In this document: positions 50,109 to 58,920 of the stretch, one piece after another
Layout: each line of letters opens with the position of its first letter
Numbering within the stretch: position 1 is the first letter of the stretch
DNA from: Glaciimonas sp.
GTDB taxonomy: Bacteria > Pseudomonadota > Gammaproteobacteria > Burkholderiales > Burkholderiaceae_D
Length of the DNA stretch: 64,000 nucleotides
Direction: 5' to 3'
NCBI GenBank assembly: GCA_012927585.1
Contig: JABBOY010000029.1
Span: 1-64,000, forward strand
Made by a program: the position numbers and the translations under genes
The notes under the pieces: generated by a model
Seen by the model: only the letters and a program-made list of their open reading frames with translations
Database searches by the model: none
Told to the model about the DNA's origin: nothing

Positions 50109-51047
50109 ATGAAAAAAATATCCATAATTGATTCGCACACCGGGGGTGAGCCGACTCGATTGGTGCTGGCGTGCGGCCCCGACCTGGGTACCGGTTCCTT
50201 GTCGGAACGTCTGTCACGCTTTCAGCACAGTCACGATCAGTTGCGTTCGGCCGTAGTGTGCGAGCCGCGCGGCTCGGACGTGATGGTCGGCGCATTATTC
50301 TGCGAGCCGCACGATACCAGTTGCGCGGCGGGGGTGATCTTCTTCAATAATGTCGGCTATCTTGGCATGTGCGGCCACGGCATGATTGGTTTTATCGTGT
50401 CGCTGGCGCATTTGGGGCGGATTCAGCCGGGACGCCACCGGGTCGAAACCCCGGTCGGTATCGTCGAAACCGAATTGCATACCGATGGCAGCGTCACCGT
50501 GTACAACGTGCCTGCATATCGCGCCCAGAAAGCGCTCGCCATAGAGGTGGAGGGGCACGGCCGTATTTATGGCGACGTGGCTTGGGGCGGCAACTGGTTT
50601 TTCCTGGTCAGCGAGCACGGCTTGCAACTGATGTCGCAGAACATCGAAGCGCTGACCGATTTTTCCTGGCGCGTGCGTCAGGCGCTGGAGCGCGAGGGCG
50701 TAACCGGCAGCAACGGTGCGGCAATCGACCATATCGAATTATTCGCGCCATCGACAACGCCTGGCATCGATAGCCGTAACTTTGTGTTGTGCCCCGGCAA
50801 AGCCTATGACCGCTCGCCGTGCGGCACCGGCACCAGTGCCAAAGTCGCTTGCCTGGCCGCAGACGGCACCTTGGCGGAAGGCGCAATCTGGCGTCAGGAA
50901 AGCATCATCGGTAGCGTGTTTGAAGCGTCTTATCGGATCAAAGACGGGCAGGTTCAGCCCAGCATACGTGGCCGCGCTTACGTGAACGCCGAAGCCACTT
51001 TGCTGCTGGATGAGCGTGACCCTTTGGTCTGGGGCATTCGGGTTTGA
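50109..51047 (+). CDS. 4-hydroxyproline epimerase / proline racemase family enzyme
   Basis: The 312-residue enzyme has the PRAC-family opening [16 protein letters not shown] and both catalytic Cys motifs, [10 protein letters not shown] and [11 protein letters not shown]. These act as the proton donor and acceptor at C-alpha. The first motif and the opening resemble 4-hydroxyproline 2-epimerases more than true proline racemases, so trans-4-hydroxy-L-proline is the likely substrate. The start at 50109 gives the family length; a longer frame adds 30 unrelated residues. The other hydroxyproline-pathway enzymes are not in the window. Confidence 0.88.
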   Translation: MKKISIIDSHTGGEPTRLVLACGPDLGTGSLSERLSRFQHSHDQLRSAVVCEPRGSDVMVGALFCEPHDTSCAAGVIFFNNVGYLGMCGHGMIGFIVSLAHLGRIQPGRHRVETPVGIVETELHTDGSVTVYNVPAYRAQKALAIEVEGHGRIYGDVAWGGNWFFLVSEHGLQLMSQNIEALTDFSWRVRQALEREGVTGSNGAAIDHIELFAPSTTPGIDSRNFVLCPGKAYDRSPCGTGTSAKVACLAADGTLAEGAIWRQESIIGSVFEASYRIKDGQVQPSIRGRAYVNAEATLLLDERDPLVWGIRV

Positions 51048-51088
51048 CGGGAAATTTGTGAGTGGCGGGTGACGGGTAATACGATTCG

Positions 51089-51122
51089 GTATTTATTTAA
51101 AATCGTCATTCTGCGCATACTC
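51089..51122 (+). repeat. Dispersed intergenic element, copy 6 (internally deleted)
   Basis: GTATT at 51089 is followed only 27 bases later by CATACTC at 51116; the central ATGCG block is missing. The right flank CCATATTAATTTTT matches other copies. Confidence 0.6.
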
Positions 51123-51131
51123 CCATATTAA

Positions 51132-51196
51132 TTTTTAAAATATGCCAGTTTCCGCATGTTTTTGAAGCGGTACATAAATATACATAAATCAGTATG
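51132..51196 (-). repeat. Dispersed intergenic element, copy 7 (inverted, right end lost)
   Basis: On the minus strand GTATA starts at 51183 and ATGCGG follows exactly 26 bases later (51157), with CATACTG upstream as in copy 8. The expected CATACTC 25 bases further is replaced. It is the only clear minus-strand copy and faces copy 6. Confidence 0.6.
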
Positions 51197-51199
51197 TCG

Positions 51200-51265
51200 T
51201 TTTTAGTAGTGCAGGCCTCCGTGCCTGCACCGGGCCGCAGGCACGGAGGCCTGCACTACTAAAAA
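51200..51265. repeat. Perfect 29-bp inverted repeat, GC-rich hairpin
   Basis: Two 29-bp arms (51200-51228 and 51237-51265) are exactly complementary around the 8-nt loop ACCGGGCC. The arms begin with five T and end with five A, so in either direction T precedes and A follows the stem, the wrong polarity for a rho-independent terminator. It may be a REP- or MITE-type remnant. Confidence 0.9.
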
Positions 51266-51602
51266 TCATATCGTCGCTTGTTTTCGACGCTTGAAGCGGC
51301 CAAGCATTACCCAATTATGGCTGTGAGCAACATCGATTCGATATATTGTAAATATATTAGCTGGATGGTATTCTCACTTTTCAGAAAAACCGCGCATCGG
51401 AATTTGATGCGCGCTCCAAGCGTCTTGCAATGCCAGTTGATGGCGTGCTTTGCGTCAGGCATAAATGCGCATTTGTGCGTCGGCTTTACATCAGAAACAA
51501 GAGACGGCGCAGACCGTAGCGTATCGCAAGTCAGTCGTGTATCACTTAATCACTGCTGTTCAATTCAATTTATCGCTGTTCAATTCTCAAGAGGATGACA
51601 AT

Positions 51603-52736
51603 ATGCAATTCACACTAAAAATGATTCCAATCGCAGGCGCGATTGCCTTGGCCTTGGCCGGTAGCGCGCACGCCCAGGAACAAGTGGTCAAAATCGGTCA
51701 CACCGGCCCGCTCACGGGCTCCAATGCCTTTGCCGGCAAAGACGATGAAAATGGGGTGCGCCTGGCAGTGGAAGAATTGAACGCCAAAAAACTGACGATA
51801 GGCGGTAAGCAGATTAAATTTGAATTGCAATCCGAAGATGATCAATGCGACCCCAAAGCCGGCGTCAACGCAGCCCAGAAGCTAGTCGATGGCGGCGTCA
51901 AGTTTGTCCTCGGGCCGTATTGCTCCGGCGTGGCCATTCCAGCGTCGCGCATTTATAACGAGGCTGGCGTCATGATGTCCACCGTGGGCACCAATGCCAA
52001 AGTCACCGAGGGTGGCTACAAGAACCTGTTTCGCATCGTCGCCAGCGATTCTCAAATCGGCTCCAGCATGGCGGTCTATGCCGCCAAAATACTCAAGGTC
52101 AAGACCGTTGGCGTGATCGATGACCGTACCGCGTTCGGCCAGGGTTTGGCGCAAGAATTCATCAAGGAAGCGAAGAAATCGGGCCTCAAAGTAGTCGGGC
52201 AGGAGTACACCACTGACAAGGCGACCGACTTTGCCACTATCCTGACCAATATGAAATCCAAGAACGCCGATGTGATTTTCTTCGGCGGCTATGCCCCGCA
52301 AGGCGCTCCGATGGCGCGCCAGATGAAGCAGCTTGCGCTCAAGGCAAAATTACTGGGCGGCGATACGCTGTGCAGCCCGGAGATGGGAAAACTTGGCGGC
52401 GACGCGGTAAATGATGTCGTGCTGTGTGCGCAAGGCGGCGCGATTCTGGATAAAGTCGCCGATGGCCCGGCATTCAAGGCTAAATACAAGAAACGCTTTA
52501 ACCAGGACGCCGATGTCTATGCTGCTTCATTTTATGACCAGACCATGTTCATAGCTCAGGCGATGCAAAAATCGAACTCGGTAGACCCGGTAAAAGTCGG
52601 CGCCGAAATGTACAAAACCAGCCATAAAGGCGTTGCCGGCACCTATTCGTATGACGAAAAAGGCAATATGAAACAGGCTCCAGTTACCGTGTTTACTTTC
52701 AAGAATAGCGTGCCGGTTTCTCTAGCCAGTTATTAA
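51603..52736 (+). CDS. Branched-chain amino-acid ABC transporter binding protein (LivJ/LivK type)
   Basis: The 377-residue protein has a Sec signal peptide ending GSAHA, then QEQVVKIGHTGPLTGSNAFAG, the usual start of LivJ/LivK mature proteins. Family features include the Cys-containing loop SEDDQCDPKAG, FVLGPYCSGVAIPASRIYNE and DDRTAFGQGLAQEF. AGAGGA precedes the ATG at 51603. No permease or ATPase gene follows, so it must share a transporter encoded elsewhere, perhaps the liv system at 30-35 kb. A terminator follows. Confidence 0.93.
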   Translation: MQFTLKMIPIAGAIALALAGSAHAQEQVVKIGHTGPLTGSNAFAGKDDENGVRLAVEELNAKKLTIGGKQIKFELQSEDDQCDPKAGVNAAQKLVDGGVKFVLGPYCSGVAIPASRIYNEAGVMMSTVGTNAKVTEGGYKNLFRIVASDSQIGSSMAVYAAKILKVKTVGVIDDRTAFGQGLAQEFIKEAKKSGLKVVGQEYTTDKATDFATILTNMKSKNADVIFFGGYAPQGAPMARQMKQLALKAKLLGGDTLCSPEMGKLGGDAVNDVVLCAQGGAILDKVADGPAFKAKYKKRFNQDADVYAASFYDQTMFIAQAMQKSNSVDPVKVGAEMYKTSHKGVAGTYSYDEKGNMKQAPVTVFTFKNSVPVSLASY

Positions 52737-52764
52737 TCCAGTCTCGCTTTAATTGTCTGAAATG

Positions 52765-52797
52765 AAAAATGGAGCGATGCAAATTGCTCCATTTTTT
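52765..52797 (+). terminator. Terminator after the binding-protein gene
   Basis: AAAAATGGAGC pairs with GCTCCATTTTT around a 10-nt loop and runs into seven T. Clear plus-strand rho-independent terminator. Confidence 0.88.
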
Positions 52798-52868
52798 TCG
52801 CTTGTGCAATTTGATATGTAATCTCGGCGGCAGCGTCTGCTACCGGCCTATTGACGAGGCACTATTCC

Positions 52869-53840
52869 ATGATTGAATCAATTTCTCTCCCCGCGCTCTA
52901 TCCACCGATTGAACCCTACCGCAACGGCATGCTGGCGGTGGATGCATTGCATACCCTGTACTGGGAAGAGTGCGGCAATCCCGATGGGGTGCCGGTGCTG
53001 TTCCTGCACGGCGGACCAGGTGCCGGCTTGTCGCCCAAGCATCGCCAGTTCTTCGACCCCGCACATTACCGCATCGTCCTGTTCGACCAGCGCGGTGCCG
53101 GCAAATCTACCCCACTGGGCGAATATCGCAATAACACAACCCCGTTGCTGATTGCCGACATCGAACGCCTGCGGCACCTTTTGGAAATAGAACAATGGCT
53201 GGTGTTTGGCGGCTCCTGGGGCTCGACGTTGGCGCTGGCTTATGGCGAAGCCCATCCAGAATGCTGCACCGGCTTCGTGTTGCGCGGCATTTTCTTGTGT
53301 ACCAAGCCTGAAATCGACTGGTTCCTGAACGGCATCAAATGGTTTTTCCCGGAAGCGCATGCGCAGTTCGTCGCGTCGATTCCCGAATCCGAGCGCGGCA
53401 ATCTGTTGCAGGCTTTTGAAAAACGCTTGTTCTGCGACGACCCGGCCGTGTACTCGGAAACGGCGCGCACCTGGGGCCGTTATGAGGGCAGTTGCCTGCA
53501 CTTGTTGCCGCATCCAGAAGCGGCCGATGAGTTCGGCTCAGAAGCGGTGGGTATCGGCGTGGGCCGGCTGGAAGCGCACTATATGCTTCATGATGCATTC
53601 ATGACGGACGATCAGTTGATCCGCAACGTCGAGCGCATCCGGCACTTGCCTGCCATCATTATCCAAGGCCGGTATGACATGGTATGCCCACCGTTGTCGG
53701 CTTACCGTTTGCATCAGGCATGGCCGGAGGCGCGCATCAACATGATCGAAGATGCCGGTCACGCAGCATTTGAACCGGGTATAGCCAGTGCGCTGGTTGC
53801 CGCCACCGATCAGTTCAAACGTCAGCGCGGTTTTGACTGA
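52869..53840 (+). CDS. pip: Proline iminopeptidase
   Basis: This alpha/beta-hydrolase removes N-terminal proline from peptides. The 323-residue protein opens with the family region PPIEPYRNGMLAVDALHTLY and has the oxyanion motif FLHGGPGAGLSPKHRQFFDP. The nucleophile elbow is GGSWGST, the acid GRYDMVCPP and the His DAGHAAFEPG. GAGG lies before the ATG at 52869. It sits among genes for proline and amino-acid use and 40 bases before a GntR regulator, with which it may be co-transcribed. Confidence 0.95.
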   Translation: MIESISLPALYPPIEPYRNGMLAVDALHTLYWEECGNPDGVPVLFLHGGPGAGLSPKHRQFFDPAHYRIVLFDQRGAGKSTPLGEYRNNTTPLLIADIERLRHLLEIEQWLVFGGSWGSTLALAYGEAHPECCTGFVLRGIFLCTKPEIDWFLNGIKWFFPEAHAQFVASIPESERGNLLQAFEKRLFCDDPAVYSETARTWGRYEGSCLHLLPHPEAADEFGSEAVGIGVGRLEAHYMLHDAFMTDDQLIRNVERIRHLPAIIIQGRYDMVCPPLSAYRLHQAWPEARINMIEDAGHAAFEPGIASALVAATDQFKRQRGFD

Positions 53841-53880
53841 GTTAACGCATGCAACATCAGGCGCGCAAGCTATAAACGCA

Positions 53881-54564
53881 ATGGCAGCAACAAATTCCGT
53901 TGCAGATATAGCCAACAAGCCGGCCGGGTCGAAGCAGCGCGCGGCTGATATCGCCTACAACGTGCTGGAAAGCATGATCGTCACCTTGCAGCTCAAGCCG
54001 GGAACGCCAATTGTCGAAGCCGAACTGGTGGCGGCGACCGGCCTGGGGCGCACGCCGCTGCGCGAAGCGCTGATGCGGATGTCGGCCAATGGCTTGATTG
54101 TCCAGTTGCCGCGGCGCGGCTTGATCGTTAGCGATATCGAACTGGCTGCGCACTTGAGCCTGATCGAGACTCGCCGCGTGCTGGAGTGCCTGATTGCTGC
54201 CAGTGCCGCACGCCGCGCCACGCCGCAGCAGCGTAAGGATATTCTGATGCATGCCAAAAAAATGGTCGCTGCAACCAGAAAGAACGATCTGAAAACCTAC
54301 ATGCAGGCCGATCAGGCGCTCGACACTGTCAGTCACCAAGCTTGCCGCAATCCATCCGCGGTTGCTGCCGTTATCCCGCAAGTGATGCAGTGCCGCCGCT
54401 TCTGGTATGCGTTTCAGCACGAGGGCGATATCGAGGCCGACGCCAAATGTCACATGATGCTTGCCGCTGCAATCGCCAATGACGACCCCGATGCCGCAGT
54501 CGGCGCCGCAGAAGCCTTGATGGATTACCTGGATTCGTTTGCGCGCAAGGTCATTGATAAATGA
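53881..54564 (+). CDS. GntR-family regulator, FCD subfamily
   Basis: The 227-residue protein has the GntR winged helix (about 22-90: LKPGTPIVEAELVAATGLGR and TPLREALMRMSANGLIV). A helical FCD domain follows (about 100-220) with the metal-binding Asp/His pattern partly visible (QADQALDTVSHQA). FCD regulators often respond to organic or amino acids. It follows pip and probably regulates part of the 50-54 kb cluster; the effector is unknown. Confidence 0.9.
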   Translation: MAATNSVADIANKPAGSKQRAADIAYNVLESMIVTLQLKPGTPIVEAELVAATGLGRTPLREALMRMSANGLIVQLPRRGLIVSDIELAAHLSLIETRRVLECLIAASAARRATPQQRKDILMHAKKMVAATRKNDLKTYMQADQALDTVSHQACRNPSAVAAVIPQVMQCRRFWYAFQHEGDIEADAKCHMMLAAAIANDDPDAAVGAAEALMDYLDSFARKVIDK

Positions 54565-54577
54565 CGGCGGCAGTTTT

Positions 54578-54601
54578 GCCAGTCGTTCATGAACGACTGG
54601 C
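54578..54601. repeat. Perfect 24-bp palindrome after gntR
   Basis: GCCAGTCGTTCA is followed directly by its complement TGAACGACTGGC, 13 bases after the gntR stop. It can form a hairpin, but no strong T run follows, so termination is uncertain. It may be an operator. Confidence 0.6.
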
Positions 54602-54682
54602 ATCGCCATTTCTTGGAAGACGAGGAGAAAACCATTTCATTCTGCCGTCTGAATAGTAACAACGAAATGCATACAACATACT

Positions 54683-54740
54683 GTATTTATGTATGACGCT
54701 TATTTATAATGCGTAAAATGCATTATTATTGTGCATACTC
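54683..54740 (+). repeat. Dispersed intergenic element, copy 8
   Basis: GTATT at 54683, ATGCG at 54709 and CATACTC at 54734 give the exact 26 + 25 spacing. CATACT precedes it, as in the inverted copy 7. It lies between the convergent gntR and pilE genes. Confidence 0.75.
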
Positions 54741-54858
54741 CTACATTTATTCATAATAAGACGATTGCTCAACCGGCCTGCCAATCAAGGGCAGTGTGAT
54801 GCGCTGCTCTTGAATTTACTCTGCACCGGTTAATGCGACGAAACTTCGCTGAGTCGCG

Positions 54859-55347
54859 TTACTTCCAGCAGGTGTTGCGCAGAGTTCCAGTGTCAGGTTC
54901 TGTAGCGTCACCGACTAACACTCCGCGTACACCGGCTGACGTCAAGGTAAAGGTTCCGCAAGAGTCTGCCGCCATCGACCCTCCGGTTACGGGAGCCATG
55001 CGGAGAACATAACTGGCAGAAGTTAGAGTTGGCATGGAGAGGTTATAAATTGCAGTGCCATCTGCGGGCGACTGCTTCAGGCTCCCGGGGATTTGGTTGA
55101 TCACCGCGTGGTTGGCACGATCTTGCGTAAAGGTGTCATTGGCGGAATAAAAGCGCTGCATGAACTGGGCAACCTGCAGAAGCTGGGTTCGGGCGTCCGC
55201 CCGCTTTGCTCTTGCTACGTAGCTGGTATAAGCCGGCAAGGCTATGCTGGCCAAAATTGCCACAATTGCCACCGTAACCATGAGTTCGATCAAGGTGAAC
55301 CCGGAGCTTCGGCTTGAGGGTCTGTGATGGGGAGAATAAAAACGCAT
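54859..55347 (-). CDS. pilE: Type IV pilin-like protein PilE
   Basis: This is a secreted pilin with a class III leader: after 15 mostly polar residues comes [19 protein letters not shown], the prepilin peptidase site and N-terminal assembly helix with Glu at +5. Of 162 residues the rest is a globular domain with a C-terminal Cys pair (DSCGTF and NTCWK). Length and place at the end of the minor pilin cluster fit the PilE minor pilin, though it could be a major subunit. Confidence 0.9.
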   Translation of the reverse strand: MRFYSPHHRPSSRSSGFTLIELMVTVAIVAILASIALPAYTSYVARAKRADARTQLLQVAQFMQRFYSANDTFTQDRANHAVINQIPGSLKQSPADGTAIYNLSMPTLTSASYVLRMAPVTGGSMAADSCGTFTLTSAGVRGVLVGDATEPDTGTLRNTCWK

Positions 55348-55386
55348 GAAACGTACTCCTGGTTGAATGCCTACAGATATTTCAAA

Positions 55387-56682
55387 TTAGTGCATGAAAA
55401 TCTGGCGCCACTGGCGCGATTGAATTTTGGGGTAGGTTATTTTCCCATTAGGGCACTTCCCGTTAGCGTTGGCGTTATCGTGGACATCTGCACTAGTCGC
55501 TACTGTCTTAGCGCCAGCTTTCTTGACAGTGACCGAGCCGCCGACTTCCGCCCTGGCACCGACCGTGATGGCGCCAGCCTTTGCGGTTTCAATACTACCG
55601 TCTACTTTTGCGTCAGCCCCAATTGTGATAGCGCCCGAGTTACCAGTGCAGACAGCGCCGCCGATTTTTGTAACGCCATCCTTGTTATCCTTGTTATCCG
55701 TGCCAGTTGCTGTGCTTGCTCCCACTGTGATGGCGCCGTCATTGGTAGCGACATTGCCATCCACTTTTGTGCCAGACGCGATTGTGATGGCGCCTGTATT
55801 AGTGGTGACGCTGCCGCCGATTTTACTCCCGCCACCGATGACGATGGCGCCGGCGCCGACGACGCTGCCTTGGTAAGTGGTAGCCACATTGCCCGTGATT
55901 TTCACGTTTGCTCCCAGTGTGATAGCGCCGGCCAGAGTGGTGAGGATCGAGCCTGTGACGATGCTTCTATCGCCGACGTTAATAGCGCCGGAGGTGGTGG
56001 AGATATTGCCAGTGACCATGCTGTCATAACCGACGCTGACGACGCCGGCGACCATGGTTTTGATATTGCCGATGACCGTGGTGTCATAACCGACATTGAT
56101 CGCGGCAGATGCAGTTGTTATTTTGCCGGTGAGAGTGCTGTGATTACCGATGGTGACGACACCGGCTATGGTAGTGACGTCGCCGATGACGTGGGTGTAT
56201 TCACCGGTGTCGATGGTGCCAACTCCGGTTAGATTCGCGTGTAAAGTGGAATTAGCGCCTATAGCCGTATTACCGTTGACAATAATGCTCAGCTTGGAGG
56301 CATCGCCCTCTGCGTTGATTTGGCTGCCGTCTCCGGTTGTGAAATCACCAGTGATTTTGAGAGTAATAGGGTCGGACGAGGTAAGGACGATCGTGTCGCC
56401 AGCGCCGAGCACTAGCCCTGCTGCGCAAGTATAGGTCTGATCAACGGGGGTGCAGCCTGCAATACTATCTCTCGGCAAACTGTAGATTGCCGCCTGCACC
56501 GGTAACCAAGCTAACAACAGCGGCAGCAGAGCAAGCCGAGATGTCCACTGGCGCTTGTTGGTGCTCCATGATGCGGGGTTGTAAGCTTGCTCCAAGCGTA
56601 GTGGTACCGATGGTTTCCGATTGCAATGCAATGGGAGTGGGGACAAGGCAGTGCGAAAGAGGTTCATCATGGAGATTTTCAC
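55387..56682 (-). CDS. Secreted beta-solenoid repeat protein in the minor-pilin operon (unrecognised family)
   Basis: The 431-residue product has a hydrophobic export segment (about 49-65, LALLPLLLAWLPVQA) and a Cys-pair domain (AGCTPVDQTYTC). About twelve tandem repeats of 19-20 residues follow over roughly 131-405, with pattern [IV]x[IV]GxxxxVxGxIxTxxGA. Such spacing suggests a right-handed beta-solenoid, as in bactofilins and secreted adhesins. The start is GTG directly after the pilX stop, or an ATG four codons on. It occupies the slot between pilX and pilE where PilY1, the tip adhesin, is usually encoded. A role in pilus tip or surface contact is inference. Confidence 0.8.
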   Translation of the reverse strand: MKISMMNLFRTALSPLPLHCNRKPSVPLRLEQAYNPASWSTNKRQWTSRLALLPLLLAWLPVQAAIYSLPRDSIAGCTPVDQTYTCAAGLVLGAGDTIVLTSSDPITLKITGDFTTGDGSQINAEGDASKLSIIVNGNTAIGANSTLHANLTGVGTIDTGEYTHVIGDVTTIAGVVTIGNHSTLTGKITTASAAINVGYDTTVIGNIKTMVAGVVSVGYDSMVTGNISTTSGAINVGDRSIVTGSILTTLAGAITLGANVKITGNVATTYQGSVVGAGAIVIGGGSKIGGSVTTNTGAITIASGTKVDGNVATNDGAITVGASTATGTDNKDNKDGVTKIGGAVCTGNSGAITIGADAKVDGSIETAKAGAITVGARAEVGGSVTVKKAGAKTVATSADVHDNANANGKCPNGKITYPKIQSRQWRQIFMH

Positions 56683-57324
56683 CTATCCATTTAGTATTGA
56701 AATGTTGGATTGCAGCCAGATTTCACTGCCAACGGGACGGCCTTTCCCATCCACTACTTCAGGGCCAAAACCGCGGGCAGTGACTACATAATAGGTAGTG
56801 GTAATGTTAGTAACAGCGCCGGTAACACTGTCAGTAATCGTACTAATAACACTGTCCGTAAGTTGGGCCATGCACTCAGGGGGCCGCATATAGGTTGCAT
56901 CGGTCATCCCAGTCTGGTTAACCAGACTCAAGGGGAGCACGTAGTAAAGCGGTGTTGTATCCCAATTTGCTTTGTCTTGCCATTTCAGCGGGATAGATGG
57001 CTGCAAAATATTAGATGCTATAAAAGTGGATGGATAAGTAGATGGTTTTCCGCTGGCAACTCTCAATATATCCAGAATAGAAGCTTCGCAATGGCGTAAG
57101 GCAATGTCAGCCGCTTGGGTCGCCAGCTCGGTGATTCGCACATTGCCTGCCACGTTTGCTGTGGAGCTGGCATTGCGGACATTGGTGACGGCAAGCAGCG
57201 AGATCACGACCAATAAAATCAGTGCAATGACCAGCACCACACCGCGCTGGTGTGCTGGTAATCGAGAGTGCGGCAAACCTTTTCTGGTTGCTGGACAGTG
57301 CGTAGATTGGGCTAATGTTTTCAT
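56683..57324 (-). CDS. pilX: Type IV pilus minor pilin PilX
   Basis: The 213-residue protein has a basic N-terminus followed by QRGVVLVIALILLVVISLLA, the PilX-type assembly helix with a leader ending in Gly. The usual NVRNASSTANVAGN-type segment follows. PilX in other bacteria works in the minor pilin complex that primes pilus assembly. Its stop is directly followed by the GTG of the repeat protein, so the two are coupled. It begins 14 bases after pilW. Confidence 0.88.
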   Translation of the reverse strand: MKTLAQSTHCPATRKGLPHSRLPAHQRGVVLVIALILLVVISLLAVTNVRNASSTANVAGNVRITELATQAADIALRHCEASILDILRVASGKPSTYPSTFIASNILQPSIPLKWQDKANWDTTPLYYVLPLSLVNQTGMTDATYMRPPECMAQLTDSVISTITDSVTGAVTNITTTYYVVTARGFGPEVVDGKGRPVGSEIWLQSNISILNG

Positions 57325-57338
57325 GGCAAGTCAGTAAT

Positions 57339-58346
57339 TTATAGCTGCGGATTTCGCAATACAACCGTGGTCGAGTAAGCGCGCCGCAGTCGAAGGTCTG
57401 GCGGGGCAGTTTCCTGAGTGCCATCGCACTTGATGTAACGCGCTGATGCTGCGTCGGATACAACTGGAATCTCGCTACGTACCAGTACGCAGATACGAAC
57501 TGTTAAGACTTTTTTCCAGTTTTGGGGATTATTTCCAGAGAGTGCGATGACTCCATCGGCGTTCAAATAGCCGGCTACCATCGGTGTGACGTTTGTCGCG
57601 CTGTTTGTCGCGCCGTAGAGAAACTGCATATTTTCAATGTTTTCAACCAGCGGTTGGGTTGCGCCGCCATTGCCTTTGCAATACAGGCTGGGTATGGAGG
57701 CGGATGTGTCAATATAAAACCGGTTCTCTGCTACGTAATAGGTTACGTTGGCATTTACAGTAGCGCCTCCAACAAGAGTTGGAAGGGTGGCAGTGATCTG
57801 ACTCAATCCTTGCCCAAGACAGTCGGTCGGTATGCCGCCAGCGGGTAAGGTATTGAATATATCCGCTTCGTAACTGACCGCAATAGAGTCGGTGGTTCCG
57901 GCTGCGCAGGTGAGGTTGTCGAGGTTAGTTGACGTCGTGATGTTACTGAACGTTCCATCGCAGCCACGGATGCGGTAAGAAGAGAGCGTAGCTGCAGCTG
58001 GAGACAATGCAAATCCTGCATACGTCGGGGTCGGAAGATAAACCGGATTGTGGCGACTGGAGCGCACGGAGTTGGCAAGTGTGGGGTCGACATCATCAAC
58101 GCGGCTGGCCTGATCGGGATTGTTTCCTGCCATCCGCAATTGCTGGCTCAAAATAATCAGTGCAGCCTGGGCATCTTCGTTCATGCGCCCTTGCGCTTCT
58201 GCCATTCTGCTGGCTCCCGAAGCGCCTATATAAGCGGAGAAAACCGCGACCGTAATGATCAATCCTATGGTCAGGGAGATCATCAGTTCGATCAGAGAAA
58301 ACCCTTTCAAGTATTGCGATTTTGGTGATATTTGTGGGCGTTTCAT
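57339..58346 (-). CDS. pilW: Type IV pilus minor pilin PilW
   Basis: The 335-residue protein has a leader ending in Gly and the assembly helix KGFSLIELMISLTIGLIITV. The PilW-typical segment RMNEDAQAALIILSQQLRMAG and a large Cys-containing C-terminal domain follow. Its start overlaps the pilV stop (ATGA). PilW is known as part of the tip/priming complex with PilV, PilX, FimU-type proteins and PilY1. Confidence 0.9.
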   Translation of the reverse strand: MKRPQISPKSQYLKGFSLIELMISLTIGLIITVAVFSAYIGASGASRMAEAQGRMNEDAQAALIILSQQLRMAGNNPDQASRVDDVDPTLANSVRSSRHNPVYLPTPTYAGFALSPAAATLSSYRIRGCDGTFSNITTSTNLDNLTCAAGTTDSIAVSYEADIFNTLPAGGIPTDCLGQGLSQITATLPTLVGGATVNANVTYYVAENRFYIDTSASIPSLYCKGNGGATQPLVENIENMQFLYGATNSATNVTPMVAGYLNADGVIALSGNNPQNWKKVLTVRICVLVRSEIPVVSDAASARYIKCDGTQETAPPDLRLRRAYSTTVVLRNPQL

Positions 58347-58909
58347 ATGCTGAACCTCACATAGAGACAGCGTGGCATGGGATCCGTCACGGCTACCCCA
58401 GATGGACAATTATCAGAAGATGATGAATCAACGATCGTCCCGTAGGTAACAGGTTCCTGCCACATAATCCACAGATTCCCGGTGGTGCTGCTGCTTACAC
58501 CGCTGTTGTTGTCGCGCTCCATGAAAAGGCCGCCAGCAGGTAGCTCAGCACGTACTGCGACTTGCATTGTTGTCAAGTCCATAGTGGCCAGGGTGGCAGC
58601 AACACAGTCAGGGTAGCTGCAAGTGGTTGCCGACAATGTGGTAACGCCGTAACTGCTGGGCTTGTCGTAGGCACCGCTATTAAACCCCCCAAAGCCGTCC
58701 GCCCCGGAGTTGGCCCGCATGCGCTCGATATAAGCGGACGCCAGATTAGTCGCTGTTGCACGGTAGCCTGATAATTTGGGCATCTGCACTGCGAAAGACA
58801 GTGTTGCAGCAAGAGACAGCATCCCAAGCGATAATAAAAGCAGGGCAACCAGTACCTCGATCAGCGAGGCGCCGACTTGGTGGTGGCGATTCATCAGCGA
58901 ATTTTTCAT
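58343..58909 (-). CDS. pilV: Type IV pilus minor pilin PilV
   Basis: The 188-residue protein has the class III leader site G|ASLIEVLVALLLLSLGML. The PilV-like segment follows: RATATNLASAYIERMRANSG. The C-terminus has paired Cys (DNCPSG and RCLYVRF). It lies 12 bases after fimT and overlaps pilW, in the standard fimT-pilV-pilW-pilX order. Confidence 0.9.
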   Translation of the reverse strand: MKNSLMNRHHQVGASLIEVLVALLLLSLGMLSLAATLSFAVQMPKLSGYRATATNLASAYIERMRANSGADGFGGFNSGAYDKPSSYGVTTLSATTCSYPDCVAATLATMDLTTMQVAVRAELPAGGLFMERDNNSGVSSSTTGNLWIMWQEPVTYGTIVDSSSSDNCPSGVAVTDPMPRCLYVRFSI

Positions 58910-58920
58910 AAGTTATTGTT

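Larger units (their letters stand above)
51048..51602. other. Intergenic region before the binding-protein gene, with repeats
   Basis: The 555-base gap holds a truncated forward copy and an inverted copy of the dispersed element (51089-51196) and a 29-bp perfect inverted repeat (51200-51265). The leader of the binding-protein gene follows. The frame open from 51465 into that gene has no similarity before the ATG at 51603. Confidence 0.55.

Noticed and set aside
51200-51265. 29-bp inverted repeat as a rho-independent terminator
   Set aside because: The T run precedes and the A run follows the stem in both directions, so no U-tract would be made.
55467-56292. Regular repeats in the pilin operon as a CRISPR array
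   Set aside because: The repeats are in one long open frame, differ from each other and lack unique spacers; no cas genes are present.
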